Counted from the first letter of the stretch, positions 1 to 8,570 are shown. The stretch is DNA of 37,362 nt from Gammaproteobacteria bacterium (GCA_028820325.1 JAPPJO010000065.1:1-37362), one strand, 5' to 3'. Program-made: numbers and translations. Notes: generated by a model from the letters alone, not told the origin.

Positions 1-26
1 GGGGGGGCGGAGCACCCCTCGCCAGT

Positions 27-45
27 CGCGATGTTCAACATCGCG
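27..45. repeat. Perfect 9-bp inverted repeat around one base
   Basis: CGCGATGTT at 27-35 and AACATCGCG at 37-45 are exact reverse complements around a single C at 36. A centre this tight looks more like a protein-binding or recombination site than an RNA hairpin. It lies 300 bp beyond the 3' end of the integrase, so a role at the element end is possible but unproven. Confidence 0.5.
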
Positions 46-51
46 TGTGCT

Positions 52-79
52 GGCTTACGACCCTTAACGGTCGTCAGCC
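52..79. repeat. Imperfect inverted repeat, 11-bp arms
   Basis: GGCTTACGACC at 52-62 and GGTCGTCAGCC at 69-79 pair over 11 bp with one mismatch, leaving a 6-base loop. It follows the palindrome at 27-45. The rest of 80-335 shows no gene I can recognise; open frames there have no clear start or family signature. Confidence 0.5.
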
Positions 80-335
80 AGCCCTTGGGAACGGTGCCGA
101 AACCGCCTCGCGGGGCACCGTCCGGAACAGCGTCCACCGGACCATCGCCGGCAAGCTCCCCGGCCTCCTGGCCGACCGCCTCAAAGACGGCGAAGTACGC
201 AACCCCCGGCGCTCCCCTGCCGCGCCCCGGTTTCCACCCTACCCGTACCCCTCGGAGACCAGCGATCGTCGATCTCAGGCGATCCTGAGGCCCGTAGAAG
301 ACCCGAAACGCCCGCGGTGGGTCCCGAAAACGGCC

Positions 336-359
336 TCCGAGCCCGGTCGCGGGCTCGGA
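336..359 (-). terminator. Hairpin terminator of the integrase gene
   Basis: TCCGAGCCCG (336-345), loop GTCG, then CGGGCTCGGA (350-359) form a perfect 10-bp GC-rich stem directly after the integrase stop codon. Read on the minus strand, a short T run (GTTTTC) follows a few bases after the stem. The fit to an intrinsic terminator is good, although the T run is short. Confidence 0.7.
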
Positions 360-1565
360 TCAGCTCCCCGCGCCCGCTCTCCCGGCCGCCAGATACGCCG
401 ACCAGTCCTGCATGACCTCGCGTCGGCGCTCGAACAGGTCGCTCCTGAAGTACGCCCCCTCGACCCCGCCGACCTTGTGCGCCAGCGCCGCCTCGGCGAC
501 CGTGCGGTCCACGCCCGTCTCCGCGGCCCAGTCGCGGAACGAACTGCGCAGCCCGTGCACCGTGCTCGGGATCCCGAGGTCCCGAAACGCCCCCGCCACC
601 TGAGGGCTGCGCAGCTCCCGTCCCTTGAAGCTGGGGAAGATCAACCCCGACCCGTTCTCGATCTCCCGGGCCTCCTCCAGCACCGCCAGCGCGCCCGTCG
701 AAAGGGGCACCCGGTGCTCCCGCCCGGTCTTCATGCGCTCGGCGGGCACCGTCCACGTCGCGCGGTCCCGGTCGATCTCCGGCCAGCGCGCCCTCCGCGC
801 CTCGCCGCTCCTCGTCGCCGTCAGGGCCACGAACTCCAGACACAGCCGGATGCCCAACCACGCGTCCGATTCCCGGACCGCCTCAAGCGCCGTCCCTACC
901 TCGGCATGAGGAAGGGCCCGGAAGTGCGTCCGGTGGCGCGTGCCCCGCGGCAGCGCCGCCGCGATGGCGTCGCCCGCCGGGTTGTCCTCGCGGTAGCCCC
1001 TGGCCACCGCCCACTTCATCACCGCGCCGATGCGCCGGCGCACCCGCGCCGCCGTGGGCCGCTTCTCGTTCCAGATCGGCGCCAGACAGGCCAGCACGTC
1101 GGCGGTCGTGATCTCGCCCACCCGCTTGCGCCCCAGCTTCGGGAAGACGTAGTCCCGAAGACACTGCCGCCACTGCTTCTCGCTGGCGTCGCCCTTCCAG
1201 TTCTTCGCGTGGAGCGCGATCACCTTCTCGGCCGCCCGCTCGAACGTCGGCATGCCGCCGCTGCGCGGATCCATGCCCTTCTGGATGGCGCGCCGGTTCT
1301 CGAGCGCCTTCGCCCGCGCCTCGGCCAGCGTCACGACCGGATAGGGACCCAGGCCGACGTTGAAGGGCCTGCCGCCGATCCGCATCCGTTGCGCCCAGGT
1401 CTTCGACAGCCTTCCTGAGGCGGTGGGCTTGACCAGCAGCGAGAGCCCGTATCCGCCGCGACCGTCCCCGTACCGCCCCGGTCGCTTGACGGTCCGAACG
1501 AACGCGGCGCTCAGGCGTTTGGGTCGCGTCACGGCGTGCTCCGTGTGGATTCTGGTTATCACCAT
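360..1565 (-). CDS. Tyrosine recombinase/integrase of the DUF4102 (P4-like) group
   Basis: This 401-residue protein would catalyse site-specific insertion and excision of an integrative element. Its N-terminal third looks like the arm-type DNA-binding DUF4102 domain (the LSLLVKPTASGRLSKTW and GLGPYPVVTLAEAR segments), followed by a SAM-like core-binding domain and the catalytic domain. The catalytic set is visible: Arg in TATRSGEARR, His/Arg in VHGLRSSFRDW, His in LAHKVGG and Tyr372 in AYFRSDLF. Length is normal for the family. The ATG at 1565 sits between copies of a GGTTATCA repeat, and a strong hairpin follows the stop. The neighbouring gene is cut at the promoter side of the integrase, which suggests that this side is an element end. 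The integrase may or may not belong to the island that starts at 8.5 kb; nothing in the sequence joins them. Confidence 0.93.
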   Translation of the reverse strand: MVITRIHTEHAVTRPKRLSAAFVRTVKRPGRYGDGRGGYGLSLLVKPTASGRLSKTWAQRMRIGGRPFNVGLGPYPVVTLAEARAKALENRRAIQKGMDPRSGGMPTFERAAEKVIALHAKNWKGDASEKQWRQCLRDYVFPKLGRKRVGEITTADVLACLAPIWNEKRPTAARVRRRIGAVMKWAVARGYREDNPAGDAIAAALPRGTRHRTHFRALPHAEVGTALEAVRESDAWLGIRLCLEFVALTATRSGEARRARWPEIDRDRATWTVPAERMKTGREHRVPLSTGALAVLEEAREIENGSGLIFPSFKGRELRSPQVAGAFRDLGIPSTVHGLRSSFRDWAAETGVDRTVAEAALAHKVGGVEGAYFRSDLFERRREVMQDWSAYLAAGRAGAGS

Positions 1566-1650
1566 AGGTTATCACTAACGGAACAAGACTACACGGAATC
1601 GCCTGAACGGTCAATGGATGTACAACACAAGTAATGACAACGGGTTATCA
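1554..1650. promoter_or_regulatory. Three GGTTATCA repeats at the integrase start
   Basis: GGTTATCA occurs at 1554-1561, 1567-1574 and 1643-1650, all in one orientation, across and just upstream of the integrase start at 1565. Repeats placed like this could be arm-type integrase or excisionase sites, or an autoregulatory operator. The stretch is visibly more AT-rich than its surroundings. Confidence 0.5.
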
Positions 1651-1653
1651 GGA

Positions 1654-2925
1654 TTACGAGACGTTACGGGACCTTGCTGAACGCCTATAGTGCGGAGGAA
1701 TCGTGCGCGTCCTCCGGCCCACGCTCAGCATCGACCCGTCCTTCGCGTGGACCATCGCCACCACCGCGGCATCGCACGCCATGCGCCGCGACGTTTCCGC
1801 GGAGACGCGGATCCCGCCCAGATCCGAACGCCCGGGCTCTCCCAGCTCCGCCAGCGTCGCGGCATCGCAGTGGACCATGACCTGGTAGCGCTCCGCGCGG
1901 GTGCCGGATTCGACGCGAGTGCCGGATTCGACGCGGGGTCGAGTCTGCGGCCGCGGGTCCGGCTCCGAGCCGTTGCGGGAGTCGCGCGGTTCGCCGCCCC
2001 CGAAGCCCGCCGCCAGCGCGCGCTCCGCCAGCAGCCCCACGGCGTCCGCCCGCCGCTGCTTCGGTTCGGGGCGCGGGTCCGCCTTCTCGACTCGCGGGTC
2101 GCGCGCCTTCGCCCCCGGGCGCGCATCGTTCGCCCCGCCCTCATCCCGGAACAGTGCATCCGACGCCGCCTCGACGGCCCGCATCAGCACCGCCCCGACC
2201 TCGGGCTCGAGACGGCCCTTCACCACGTACATCCCGTCGCCGTCCACGAAGACCGAGAACGCCCGGCTGCGGTGCCGAGCCTGCTCGGCCGTCAACTCCT
2301 CGTCGCGCGACAACTTCTTCCACATGCGCACCATCTGCTCCAGGTTCGCCGCCGAGCCCGCGCGCGCGAACTCGAGCAGCTTCGCCTCGCTCTCGGGCGT
2401 GGCCACGCGCGTCAGCGCCCGCACCTTCGCGTACGAGATGCTGCCCTCCCGCAGCGCGCCGGCGGTCTGCGGCAGGTTCTCCAATGCCCGGGCGGCGCGC
2501 ACCCGCTCGCGCGCCGGGCCGATCTTGATGCCGATCTTCCAGGCCAGCCACTCGGCGCAGGAACCGAAGCCGTCCTTCCAGCCGCCCCGGCGATCGAAGT
2601 CGGCGATGAGGGTCATCATCTGCGCTTCCGCGGCGTTGATGCCGGCGGCCAGCTCGGCGATGCGGTCACCCAGCCTGGCGAGGTCGTCGTCGAGCTTGCC
2701 GGCCCCGGGATGGGCCGGCGCGGAGGCGGCATCGGGGGACGCGGCTCGAGTACCGGAACCGGAGGGCGCAGAGCCGACGTCGCGAGCCACGACTCCAGCG
2801 CTCGCACGCGCGGGCGCCGGAATGGCATCGGTGGCAGGTCGGTCACCAGTCGGTTCTCGTACCATCGCTGGCCACGGAGAGGACTTCCTCCAAATGTCGT
2901 AGAGAGCGTCCGCGGATGCGATCAT
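1654..2925 (-). pseudogene. DUF222/13E12-type HNH endonuclease gene, 3' truncated
   Basis: The 423-residue product has the DUF222 layout: an N-terminal helical region (LDDDLARLGDRIAELAAGIN), the conserved block with W-x-K-I-G-I (FGSCAEWLAWKIGIKIGPAR), a charged low-complexity linker, and the second block RYQVMVHCDAATLAELGEPG. In full-length relatives the VGRRTRTIPP motif is followed by an ALRRALxxRDxGCRFPGC-type HNH module. Here VGRRTRTIPP is followed by only eleven unrelated residues (HYRRSARSRNVS) and a stop, so the nuclease centre is missing. The break is at about 1690, next to the integrase promoter region. I chose ATG 2925 because GGGAGGAACG lies just before it; an ATG at 2952 is in frame but has no such site. 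The product is probably inactive as a nuclease. Confidence 0.8.
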
Positions 2926-2944
2926 CGTTCCTCCCAACGTGCGA

Positions 2945-2966
2945 TTGTACAATGACTTACGTACAA
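2945..2966. promoter_or_regulatory. TTGTAC-N10-GTACAA inverted repeat upstream of the DUF222 gene
   Basis: TTGTAC (2945-2950) and GTACAA (2961-2966) are inverted 6-bp arms spaced by 10 bases, in an AT-rich patch directly upstream of the gene starting at 2925. The placement suits an operator or promoter; no regulator can be assigned. Confidence 0.4.
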
Positions 2967-3140
2967 ATATAACGTCACCGAAATCGGCCTTTCAGGATGC
3001 CCTGTAGTGGCCGAAGTGAGGTCGGGAGGCCTTCGGAGCAGGAATGGGGCTACGAAGGCTGTCAGCGAGCCTGTGAGAGCTCTTGGCGGGCAGGAGAATC
3101 CGCGACGTCGGACTCGGCCAAGTCGCGCGCTCTTAAAGCT

Positions 3141-3380
3141 GTCAATGGCAGTTTGGGACTCCGCCATGTGAATCCGGGACGGCCGAGTGCTGGTTCCCCG
3201 GCGCCAGGAGCGCGGAGCCAGGTCAATGGCAGTATGGGACGTTCCGATGTGAATTCGGGACGGCCGCGCGCTGATCCCCAGCGTAACGAGCGCCGAAACA
3301 GGTCAATGGCGGACAGGGACGCACGCATGCGAATTCGGACAGGCTGGCGCGGTCGACCCGGAGCGGCGCCCCGCGAACCC
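3141..3380. repeat. Three tandem repeats of about 80 bp
   Basis: The unit starts with GTCAATGGC and recurs at 3141, 3222 and 3302, spacing 81 and 80 bases. Each unit has a GTCAATGG(C) block, a GGGAC block about 15 bases in, a second block close to ATGTGAATTCGGGAC, and a variable GC-rich remainder. The third copy is the most diverged. Repeated sub-terminal blocks of this kind are known at the ends of IS21-family elements, but no transposase gene is present. No gene is supported in 2953-3652. Confidence 0.7.
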
Positions 3381-3554
3381 GGCTCGGAGTCCGGACGCCT
3401 GGCGACATCTGATGCGCGAGCGTGAATCCGGTCCTCGCCCACGCCGCGGGCGGCGAGTTCCTCCGCGTTCATGCCGAACCAGGCTCGCTCGCTGGTGACG
3501 TTCCTGCCGTCGGCGATGTCGCAGCCAGCGTCGATGCCCCGCATGAGGATACGG

Positions 3555-3620
3555 GAATTCAGAGGATGTGAGGGACTAAGAGGATGAGGGATTCGGAGGA
3601 TGTGTGATTCGGAGGATACC
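3555..3620. repeat. Short tandem repeat, about 16-bp unit
   Basis: Four imperfect units built on GATTCGGAGGATGTGT run from 3555 to 3620; the last two (3590-3605 and 3606-3620) are nearly identical over their first 12 bases. The run lies just beyond the stop codon of the membrane protein gene at 3653. Confidence 0.55.
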
Positions 3621-3652
3621 GTGCGCACCCGCGTTCCCGCGGGAACGTTTCC

Positions 3653-4414
3653 TCAGGCCGCGGCGCCCGCTCGGCGCTCGAACCTCCGCCGGTAGCGCCG
3701 GGTCCAGATGACGATGGCCGGAACGCCGACGACCGTCGGCAGGATCCAGGGGAGGATGGCGAGCGGGCCCTCGATCTCGTAGGCCCACAGCCGCTGTGCC
3801 CCGAAGACGATGAACGCGGTGTGGAAGGCGATGCCGCCGCCGAGCATCGAGGCCAGGTGGCTGTAGAACCAGCCCATGCGCTGGCCGCCGGGATCGCGCA
3901 TCAGGCGCAACATTCGTCGTCCCGTGAAGAGGCCGATGGGGCTCATCCCCAGCAGGACCGGCGAAACTTCGGACCACACCGCCAGCGCGAATCCGACGGC
4001 GATGACGCTCCCGGAGATCGACGCCCACGCCAGCGCCTCGTGTGCGGCGGTGCGCAGCTTCTCGGGCGCCCTTCGGGTCGCCAGCACACGTAGGCCCTGC
4101 CGTACCATGACGAAGGTCACCACCCCCAGATAGCCCAGCAGAACCGCGAACCCGTACAGTTCGGGTTGCTCCGCAACGCCGACGCCCTGGACCCGATAGG
4201 AAACGATCCGGCCCACCGCCGCGATGACCGCCGACAACGTTACGACATACGCGCACGAGGCGTAGACGCGGCCCGCCCTCACATGCGCCCGCCCGCCCTT
4301 GCGGGCGAAAACCGGGACCCAGAACGCCACCAGGCCGACGAAGCCGGCCACGACGTGAACGAGGAGGAGAGCATCAAAAAGGAGGCTGAAGATGGTCATG
4401 TCGAAGACGGTCAT
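3653..4414 (-). CDS. Multi-pass membrane protein, DUF2306-like
   Basis: The product is 253 residues, starting MTVFDMTIFSLLFD, and contains about six or seven hydrophobic segments (for example LLLVHVVAGFVGLVAFW, VVTLSAVIAAVGRIV, FAVLLGYLGVVTFVMV, SVIAVGFALAVW and LPWILPTVVGVPAIVIW). The early H-V-V-A-G and later F-A-R-K-G-G-R-A-H-V-R-A-G-R blocks resemble DUF2306-type membrane proteins; the biochemical role is unknown. The start ATG at 4414 overlaps the stop of the upstream PadR gene (ATGA at 4411-4414), so translation is probably coupled and the regulator may control this protein. A longer frame reaching back to 4654 is only the GC-rich repeat of the PadR gene read in another frame. Confidence 0.8.
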   Translation of the reverse strand: MTVFDMTIFSLLFDALLLVHVVAGFVGLVAFWVPVFARKGGRAHVRAGRVYASCAYVVTLSAVIAAVGRIVSYRVQGVGVAEQPELYGFAVLLGYLGVVTFVMVRQGLRVLATRRAPEKLRTAAHEALAWASISGSVIAVGFALAVWSEVSPVLLGMSPIGLFTGRRMLRLMRDPGGQRMGWFYSHLASMLGGGIAFHTAFIVFGAQRLWAYEIEGPLAILPWILPTVVGVPAIVIWTRRYRRRFERRAGAAA

Positions 4415-5163
4415 GAGCGGCCCTCCCGATCGCTGGCCACGGCCTCCGGCACGTCGGCCACGGTCTCCGGCACGCCTGCCACGGTCTCCGGCACGCCCGC
4501 CCCGGCCTCCTCGCCAACTACGGCCTCCGGCACGCCGGCCCGGGCCTCCTCGCCAACCACAGCCTCCGACTCGCGCGGGTGACTTGCGCCCGCCGGTGCC
4601 CCTCCGGACCGAGCCGCCAGGCGCCGCTCGATCGCCGTGAGGGTCTCGTCGCACCAGGCCACCTTCGACTCGATGGAGTGGATGCCCATCCGAAGCGTCG
4701 CGAAACGGTGGAACCCCGCGTCGCCGTACCGCTCCGGGTCCCCGTGGGTGGCAATCACGTCCTGCTCGAGCGACCGGAGTTGCGCCAGCCAGCGGGCCAG
4801 GTGATCCCGCAACTCCGCCATGAAGGCGCGCGTTTTGCGGAGATTGCCGACCGCGTCCATGAAGTAGAGCTGGGCCAGGTATGCGAACCGCTCCGTGCCG
4901 ACCGCGGGGCCGCCGCGCAGCCAGCGCTCCAGCTCCTCGCGGCCCCCGTCGGTGAGGGAGTAGACTTTGCGGTTCGGCCCCTTTGGCGACGGCTCGACCC
5001 GGCTGCGGAGCATGCGGCGCTGCTCGAGACGCTTCAGGGCCGGGTAGATCTGGCTGAGTTCGGCGGACCAGAAGTGCCGGATGCGTTCGCTGAAGGCGCT
5101 CTTGAGGTCGTACCCGGTGGCCGGGTCGCGCAGCAGGCCGAGGAGGATGTGATCGAGGCTCAT
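4411..5163 (-). CDS. PadR-family transcriptional regulator with repetitive tail
   Basis: The first ~80 residues are a PadR winged helix: start MSLDHILLGLLRDPATGYDL, recognition-helix region ELSQIYPALKRLEQRRMLRS, and wing PNRKVYSLTDGGREELERWL. Residues ~95-190 form the C-terminal helical dimerisation part (PadR_C/Vir-like), with TRAFMAELRDHLARW and DETLTAIERRL. The remaining ~50 residues are a repetitive Val/Pro/Glu tail (EAVVGEEA, AGVPETV units) unusual for the family. I start at ATG 5163, where the family match begins; a start at 5217 would add 18 unlike residues. It lies divergently to a PQQ dehydrogenase gene across an AT-rich direct repeat, a natural place for autoregulation and control of both sides. 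PadR proteins are usually repressors that release DNA on binding small molecules. Confidence 0.9.
   Translation of the reverse strand: MSLDHILLGLLRDPATGYDLKSAFSERIRHFWSAELSQIYPALKRLEQRRMLRSRVEPSPKGPNRKVYSLTDGGREELERWLRGGPAVGTERFAYLAQLYFMDAVGNLRKTRAFMAELRDHLARWLAQLRSLEQDVIATHGDPERYGDAGFHRFATLRMGIHSIESKVAWCDETLTAIERRLAARSGGAPAGASHPRESEAVVGEEARAGVPEAVVGEEAGAGVPETVAGVPETVADVPEAVASDREGRS
4437..4567. repeat. Tandem DNA repeat inside the PadR gene
   Basis: Copies of a 21-base unit (CACGGTCTCCGGCACGCC core) followed by two longer units containing CCTCCTCGCCAAC make up this stretch. It encodes the repetitive C-terminal tail of the PadR protein. Slippage could change tail length in whole codons. Confidence 0.6.
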
Positions 5164-5218
5164 GATGGCGACAGCTCGCGGTTGAGGAGCCTGCCGCAGA
5201 GAACGGGGCCGGCTCACG

Positions 5219-5253
5219 CTATATCAATGTCAATATACCTACTATATCGATGT
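5219..5253. promoter_or_regulatory. Direct repeat CTATATC(A/G)ATGT in divergent promoter region
   Basis: CTATATCAATGT (5219-5230) and CTATATCGATGT (5242-5253) are 12-bp near-identical direct repeats with starts 23 bases apart, roughly two helical turns. They lie in an AT-rich island between the PadR gene (start 5163) and the PQQ dehydrogenase (start 5370), so they are the best candidate for the PadR operator and for the promoters of one or both genes. Confidence 0.55.
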
Positions 5254-5369
5254 TGCCATAGCATGTCAAGGACGGCCGGGTCCCAGCTCACGTCGCCGCT
5301 ACTGGCGCGCACGCCATCGGATACCGAATTTGCCAGGGTTGACCGACGCACGTCCCTCTGGAGGAAACC

Positions 5370-7406
5370 ATGTCATCGACTCAACGAGGAAGCTTCGGGT
5401 CCGGCCTGGTCCTGGCGGCGCTGCTTGCGCTGGCGACAGCCATCCCCGCGCACGCGCAGGAACGCGGCAACCCGGACGGCGAATGGCGCTTCCAGAGCGC
5501 CGACTCCTGGGGCACGCGCTTCTCCCCGGTCGACCAGATCAATGCCGCCAACTTCGGTGATCTGGAGGTGGCGTGGGTGTGGCGGGCCGACAACTACGGG
5601 CCCGAGGTCGACCCGCAGATGAAGTCGACCCCGACCTACATCGACGGCATCCTGTACACGGTGGCGGGACAGCGGCGCACCGTGGCCGCCATCGATCCCG
5701 CGACCGGCGAGACCATCTGGACGTACCGCGAGCCCAACACGACGCGCTGGGAGCGGTCGATGCGCCAGAACTACGGCAAGGGCGTGGCGTACGGCGAAAT
5801 CGATGGCCGCGGCGTCATCTACTACACTTCTCCGGGATACTTCCTGCACGCGCTGGACGCGAAGACCGGCCGGCACCTGGAGGGGTTCGGCGATCCGGTG
5901 CCGATCGAGGACTTCCCCGCGACCGGCGTCGTCGATCTGCTGGTGCCGCTGCTTGAGGGCTGGGGACCGTGGGAGGCGTACGAGGGCGAATACGATGCCG
6001 ACTACGGGATCCCGCGCGAACTCGGCTTCATTACCACTTCCTCGCCGCCCATCGTGGTCAACAACACCGTGGTGGTGGGCAACTCGGCGGAGCAGGGCTA
6101 CAACCAGACCCGCATCGAAAACGTGCCCGGCGATATCCTCGCCTTCGATGCGCGCACGGGCGATCACAAGTGGAAGTTCCACGTGATCCCGCGCCCCGGC
6201 GAATTCGGCCACGACACCTGGGAGAACGACGCCTGGATGTACACCGGGGACGTGTCCTCGTGGGCGCCGATGTCGGCCGACCAGGAGCGGGGCATCGTCT
6301 ACATCCCCACCAACCCGCCGACCATCGACTACTTCGGCGGCTTCCGGCCCGGCGACAACCTCTACGGCACCAGCGTGATCGCGCTCAACGCCGAGAGCGG
6401 CGAGCGGGAGTGGCACTTCCAGACCGTGCACAACGACCAGTGGAACTACGACCTCCCCAACGTGCCCATCATCGTGGACCTGGAGGTGGATGGGGAGGCG
6501 GTTCCGGCGGTGATCCAGACGTCGAAGACCGGGCAGATCTTCACCTTCAACCGCGAGACCGGCGATCCCGTATGGCCCATCGAGGAGCGGGACGTGGTGC
6601 AGACCGTGGTGCCCGGCAACTGGACGGCGAACACGCAGCCGCACGTGACCCGGCCCGAGCCCATGGAGCCCTTCGGTCTGGCCGAGGACCAGGTGATCGA
6701 CTTCACCCCGGAGCTGCGCGCGGAGGCGCTCGAGGTGTTGAGCCGGTACCGGGTGGGCGGGCCCTTCATGCCCCGGCTCTATCCGGATCACAACGAGGAC
6801 ATACTGGACAACATCCGCTGCTACGGGGGCCTGAACATCACCCACCCCGCGACGCTCGATCCGACCACGGGCATGCTCTACGCCGCCAGCTCGCGCAACT
6901 GCAGCGGCGGCATGGTGATGCAGGGGATCGATGCCGACGAGCCTGACAATCCCCGCACCACCGGGACGACCATCTCGCAGTGGGTGGCGGGCCGTGGGGG
7001 CGCGCTGCCGCGGGTGCAGGGGCTGCCGATTCCGAAGCCGCCCTACAGCCGCATCTCCGCCTACGACATGAACACGGGCGAGCGGCTCTGGTGGATTCCG
7101 GTGGGTGACGCGCCCGAGGCGGTGGCGAACCATGCGGCCACCCAGGGCGTGGACCTTTCGCGCGCCGGGAGCGGAGCTTCCTCGATCCAGATCGTCGCCG
7201 GGGATCTGCTGTTGGCGACCGAAGGAGCGCGCGGGCCGGCGGTGCTCAACGCCTTCGACAAGCTCACCGGCGAGTTCGTGGGCGAGGTCGAGATGCCGGG
7301 CGCGGGCCAGTACGGAATGATGACGTACAGCCACGAGGGCCGGCAGCACGTCGTGGTGCAGGTAGGCGCTCCCGGACGGCTGGTGGCGCTGAGGCTGCCG
7401 ATGTAG
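5370..7406 (+). CDS. Secreted PQQ-dependent (quinoprotein) dehydrogenase
   Basis: The product is 678 residues. It has a Sec signal peptide (hydrophobic GLVLAALLALATAI, then AHA-Q, cleavage likely after residue 29), so it acts in the periplasm. The mature part is an eight-bladed PQQ propeller: DPATGETIWTYREP, ALDAKTGRHL, FDARTGDHKWKFH, the family block VHNDQWNYDLPNVPIIVDL, QTSKTGQIFTFNRETGDPVW and GGLNITHPATLDPTTGMLYA. It resembles the soluble part of membrane glucose dehydrogenase and methanol/alcohol dehydrogenases, oxidising a sugar or alcohol with electrons passed from PQQ to a cytochrome or quinone. There is no N-terminal membrane anchor and no haem-c CXXCH domain, so a separate acceptor is needed. 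GGAGG at 5360 precedes ATG 5370. The substrate cannot be told from sequence. Confidence 0.92.
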   Translation: MSSTQRGSFGSGLVLAALLALATAIPAHAQERGNPDGEWRFQSADSWGTRFSPVDQINAANFGDLEVAWVWRADNYGPEVDPQMKSTPTYIDGILYTVAGQRRTVAAIDPATGETIWTYREPNTTRWERSMRQNYGKGVAYGEIDGRGVIYYTSPGYFLHALDAKTGRHLEGFGDPVPIEDFPATGVVDLLVPLLEGWGPWEAYEGEYDADYGIPRELGFITTSSPPIVVNNTVVVGNSAEQGYNQTRIENVPGDILAFDARTGDHKWKFHVIPRPGEFGHDTWENDAWMYTGDVSSWAPMSADQERGIVYIPTNPPTIDYFGGFRPGDNLYGTSVIALNAESGEREWHFQTVHNDQWNYDLPNVPIIVDLEVDGEAVPAVIQTSKTGQIFTFNRETGDPVWPIEERDVVQTVVPGNWTANTQPHVTRPEPMEPFGLAEDQVIDFTPELRAEALEVLSRYRVGGPFMPRLYPDHNEDILDNIRCYGGLNITHPATLDPTTGMLYAASSRNCSGGMVMQGIDADEPDNPRTTGTTISQWVAGRGGALPRVQGLPIPKPPYSRISAYDMNTGERLWWIPVGDAPEAVANHAATQGVDLSRAGSGASSIQIVAGDLLLATEGARGPAVLNAFDKLTGEFVGEVEMPGAGQYGMMTYSHEGRQHVVVQVGAPGRLVALRLPM

Positions 7407-7415
7407 GGGTACGCT

Positions 7416-8414
7416 TCAGAGCCGCTTGGCGTAGCGCGCCAGCCAGGAGGCGCGGTGGCCTTCCGCGGGAGCGATCGGCGACCCGGGAATGGTCATTGTG
7501 CCGCGGCTGACGAAGGTCGCGGCGCCACCAACCCGGACGGCGGTGATGCGGCCGGCGACCTTGTCGACCTCGACCCTGATGAGGCTGGGTCGGCGAATCT
7601 CCTCGCCCTGCGCGACCTGCCAGCGGAGGGTGCCGTTCAATTGCCGGCTGGCGTCGCCCAGGTAGCCTCCCAGCACCGCGGCCGCCGAGCCGGTGGCCGG
7701 GTCCTCGGGCACGCCCGATCCGGGCGCGAACATGCGCACCCGTACATCCCCGCCGAAGAGCGGGCACACCAGGTAGACGTGGTGCGCCCATGTATCCGCG
7801 AGCGTGTCCCGCCAGAGCGCCATGTCGAGGACGGCGCGGCCAAGAGCGGCGACGGTGCGTATCGGGATCACGTGAAACGGAAGGCCGCAGGACATCATGG
7901 CGGGAGTGAGGGGGCGGGGACGATCGCCCCCGAGATCGTCCGCCTCCAGGCCGACCATCGCGGCCAACTGCTCCGGCGGGTGCGGCGACTCGCGCCGCTC
8001 CGGCAGCATCGCCGTGGTGAACTGCGCGAACACCGGGCGGCCGCGCCGGTACTCCACCGATGCGGGCACCATGCCGACGTTTTCCTCGAGCACCAGCTCG
8101 GCGTGTCCGTCCCCGGTCCGCCGAACGCCGGCCCCTCGCCGAACCGGTTGCGTGCTCGCCAGATAGATCGCGGCACCCATGGTCGGATGCCCCGCGAACG
8201 GCACCTCCACCTCGGGCGTGAAGATGCGCACCCGCGCCGTCCCCTCCGGCGTCTCCGGAGGTCCCAGGAACACCGTTTCGGCCAGGTTCATCTCGCGCGC
8301 CACCTTCTGCATCAGCTCCGCCGGCAGATGTGCCGCGTCCGGGAAGACGCCGAGCGGGTTGCCGCCGAAGGTCTCCTCCGTGAAGACGTCGAGGGTTCTG
8401 AAGTCGAGTTCCAT
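7416..8414 (-). CDS. PhzF-family isomerase/epimerase-like protein
   Basis: The protein is 332 residues from ATG 8414. The N-terminal MELDFRTLDVFTEETFGGNP, the active-site region EMNLAETVFLGPPE (Glu46, equivalent to the general acid/base Glu45 of PhzF), VEVPFAGHPTMGAA and the C-terminal DPATGSAAAVLGGYLGD are the standard PhzF signatures. The fold is a two-domain diaminopimelate-epimerase type. Known members isomerise trans-2,3-dihydro-3-hydroxyanthranilate in phenazine synthesis, but most relatives in ordinary genomes, as probably here, have unknown small-molecule substrates. No phenazine genes are nearby. In-frame ATGs at 8435 and 8432 are alternative starts; I prefer 8414 because family similarity begins there. 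The gene converges with the PQQ dehydrogenase, 9 bases apart. Confidence 0.92.
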   Translation of the reverse strand: MELDFRTLDVFTEETFGGNPLGVFPDAAHLPAELMQKVAREMNLAETVFLGPPETPEGTARVRIFTPEVEVPFAGHPTMGAAIYLASTQPVRRGAGVRRTGDGHAELVLEENVGMVPASVEYRRGRPVFAQFTTAMLPERRESPHPPEQLAAMVGLEADDLGGDRPRPLTPAMMSCGLPFHVIPIRTVAALGRAVLDMALWRDTLADTWAHHVYLVCPLFGGDVRVRMFAPGSGVPEDPATGSAAAVLGGYLGDASRQLNGTLRWQVAQGEEIRRPSLIRVEVDKVAGRITAVRVGGAATFVSRGTMTIPGSPIAPAEGHRASWLARYAKRL

Positions 8415-8527
8415 GTGAGCAGGCCCATGCATCAAGGGTTGGAGACTACGCCTACCAGAAGACGGACGGCGACACTATCTTACACGCCCCATGGCTCTCC
8501 GTAAGGGGTTTGACGGAGACGTCAGCC

Positions 8528-8570
<43 letters not shown>

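Noticed and set aside
1643..1650. CCTGATAA on the minus strand near the integrase, matching the tRNA-Ile anticodon loop
   Set aside because: Eight bases are too few to claim an att core, and the sequence is also part of the local GGTTATCA repeat.
3062..3628. 188-residue minus-strand frame over the repeat region
   Set aside because: Spans the tandem repeats and has no consistent domain; a short part (RAWFGMNAEELAARGV) looks protein-like but is not enough to name.
5373..7349. 658-residue minus-strand open frame opposite the PQQ dehydrogenase
   Set aside because: Antisense shadow caused by GC-rich third positions; it has no domain signature.
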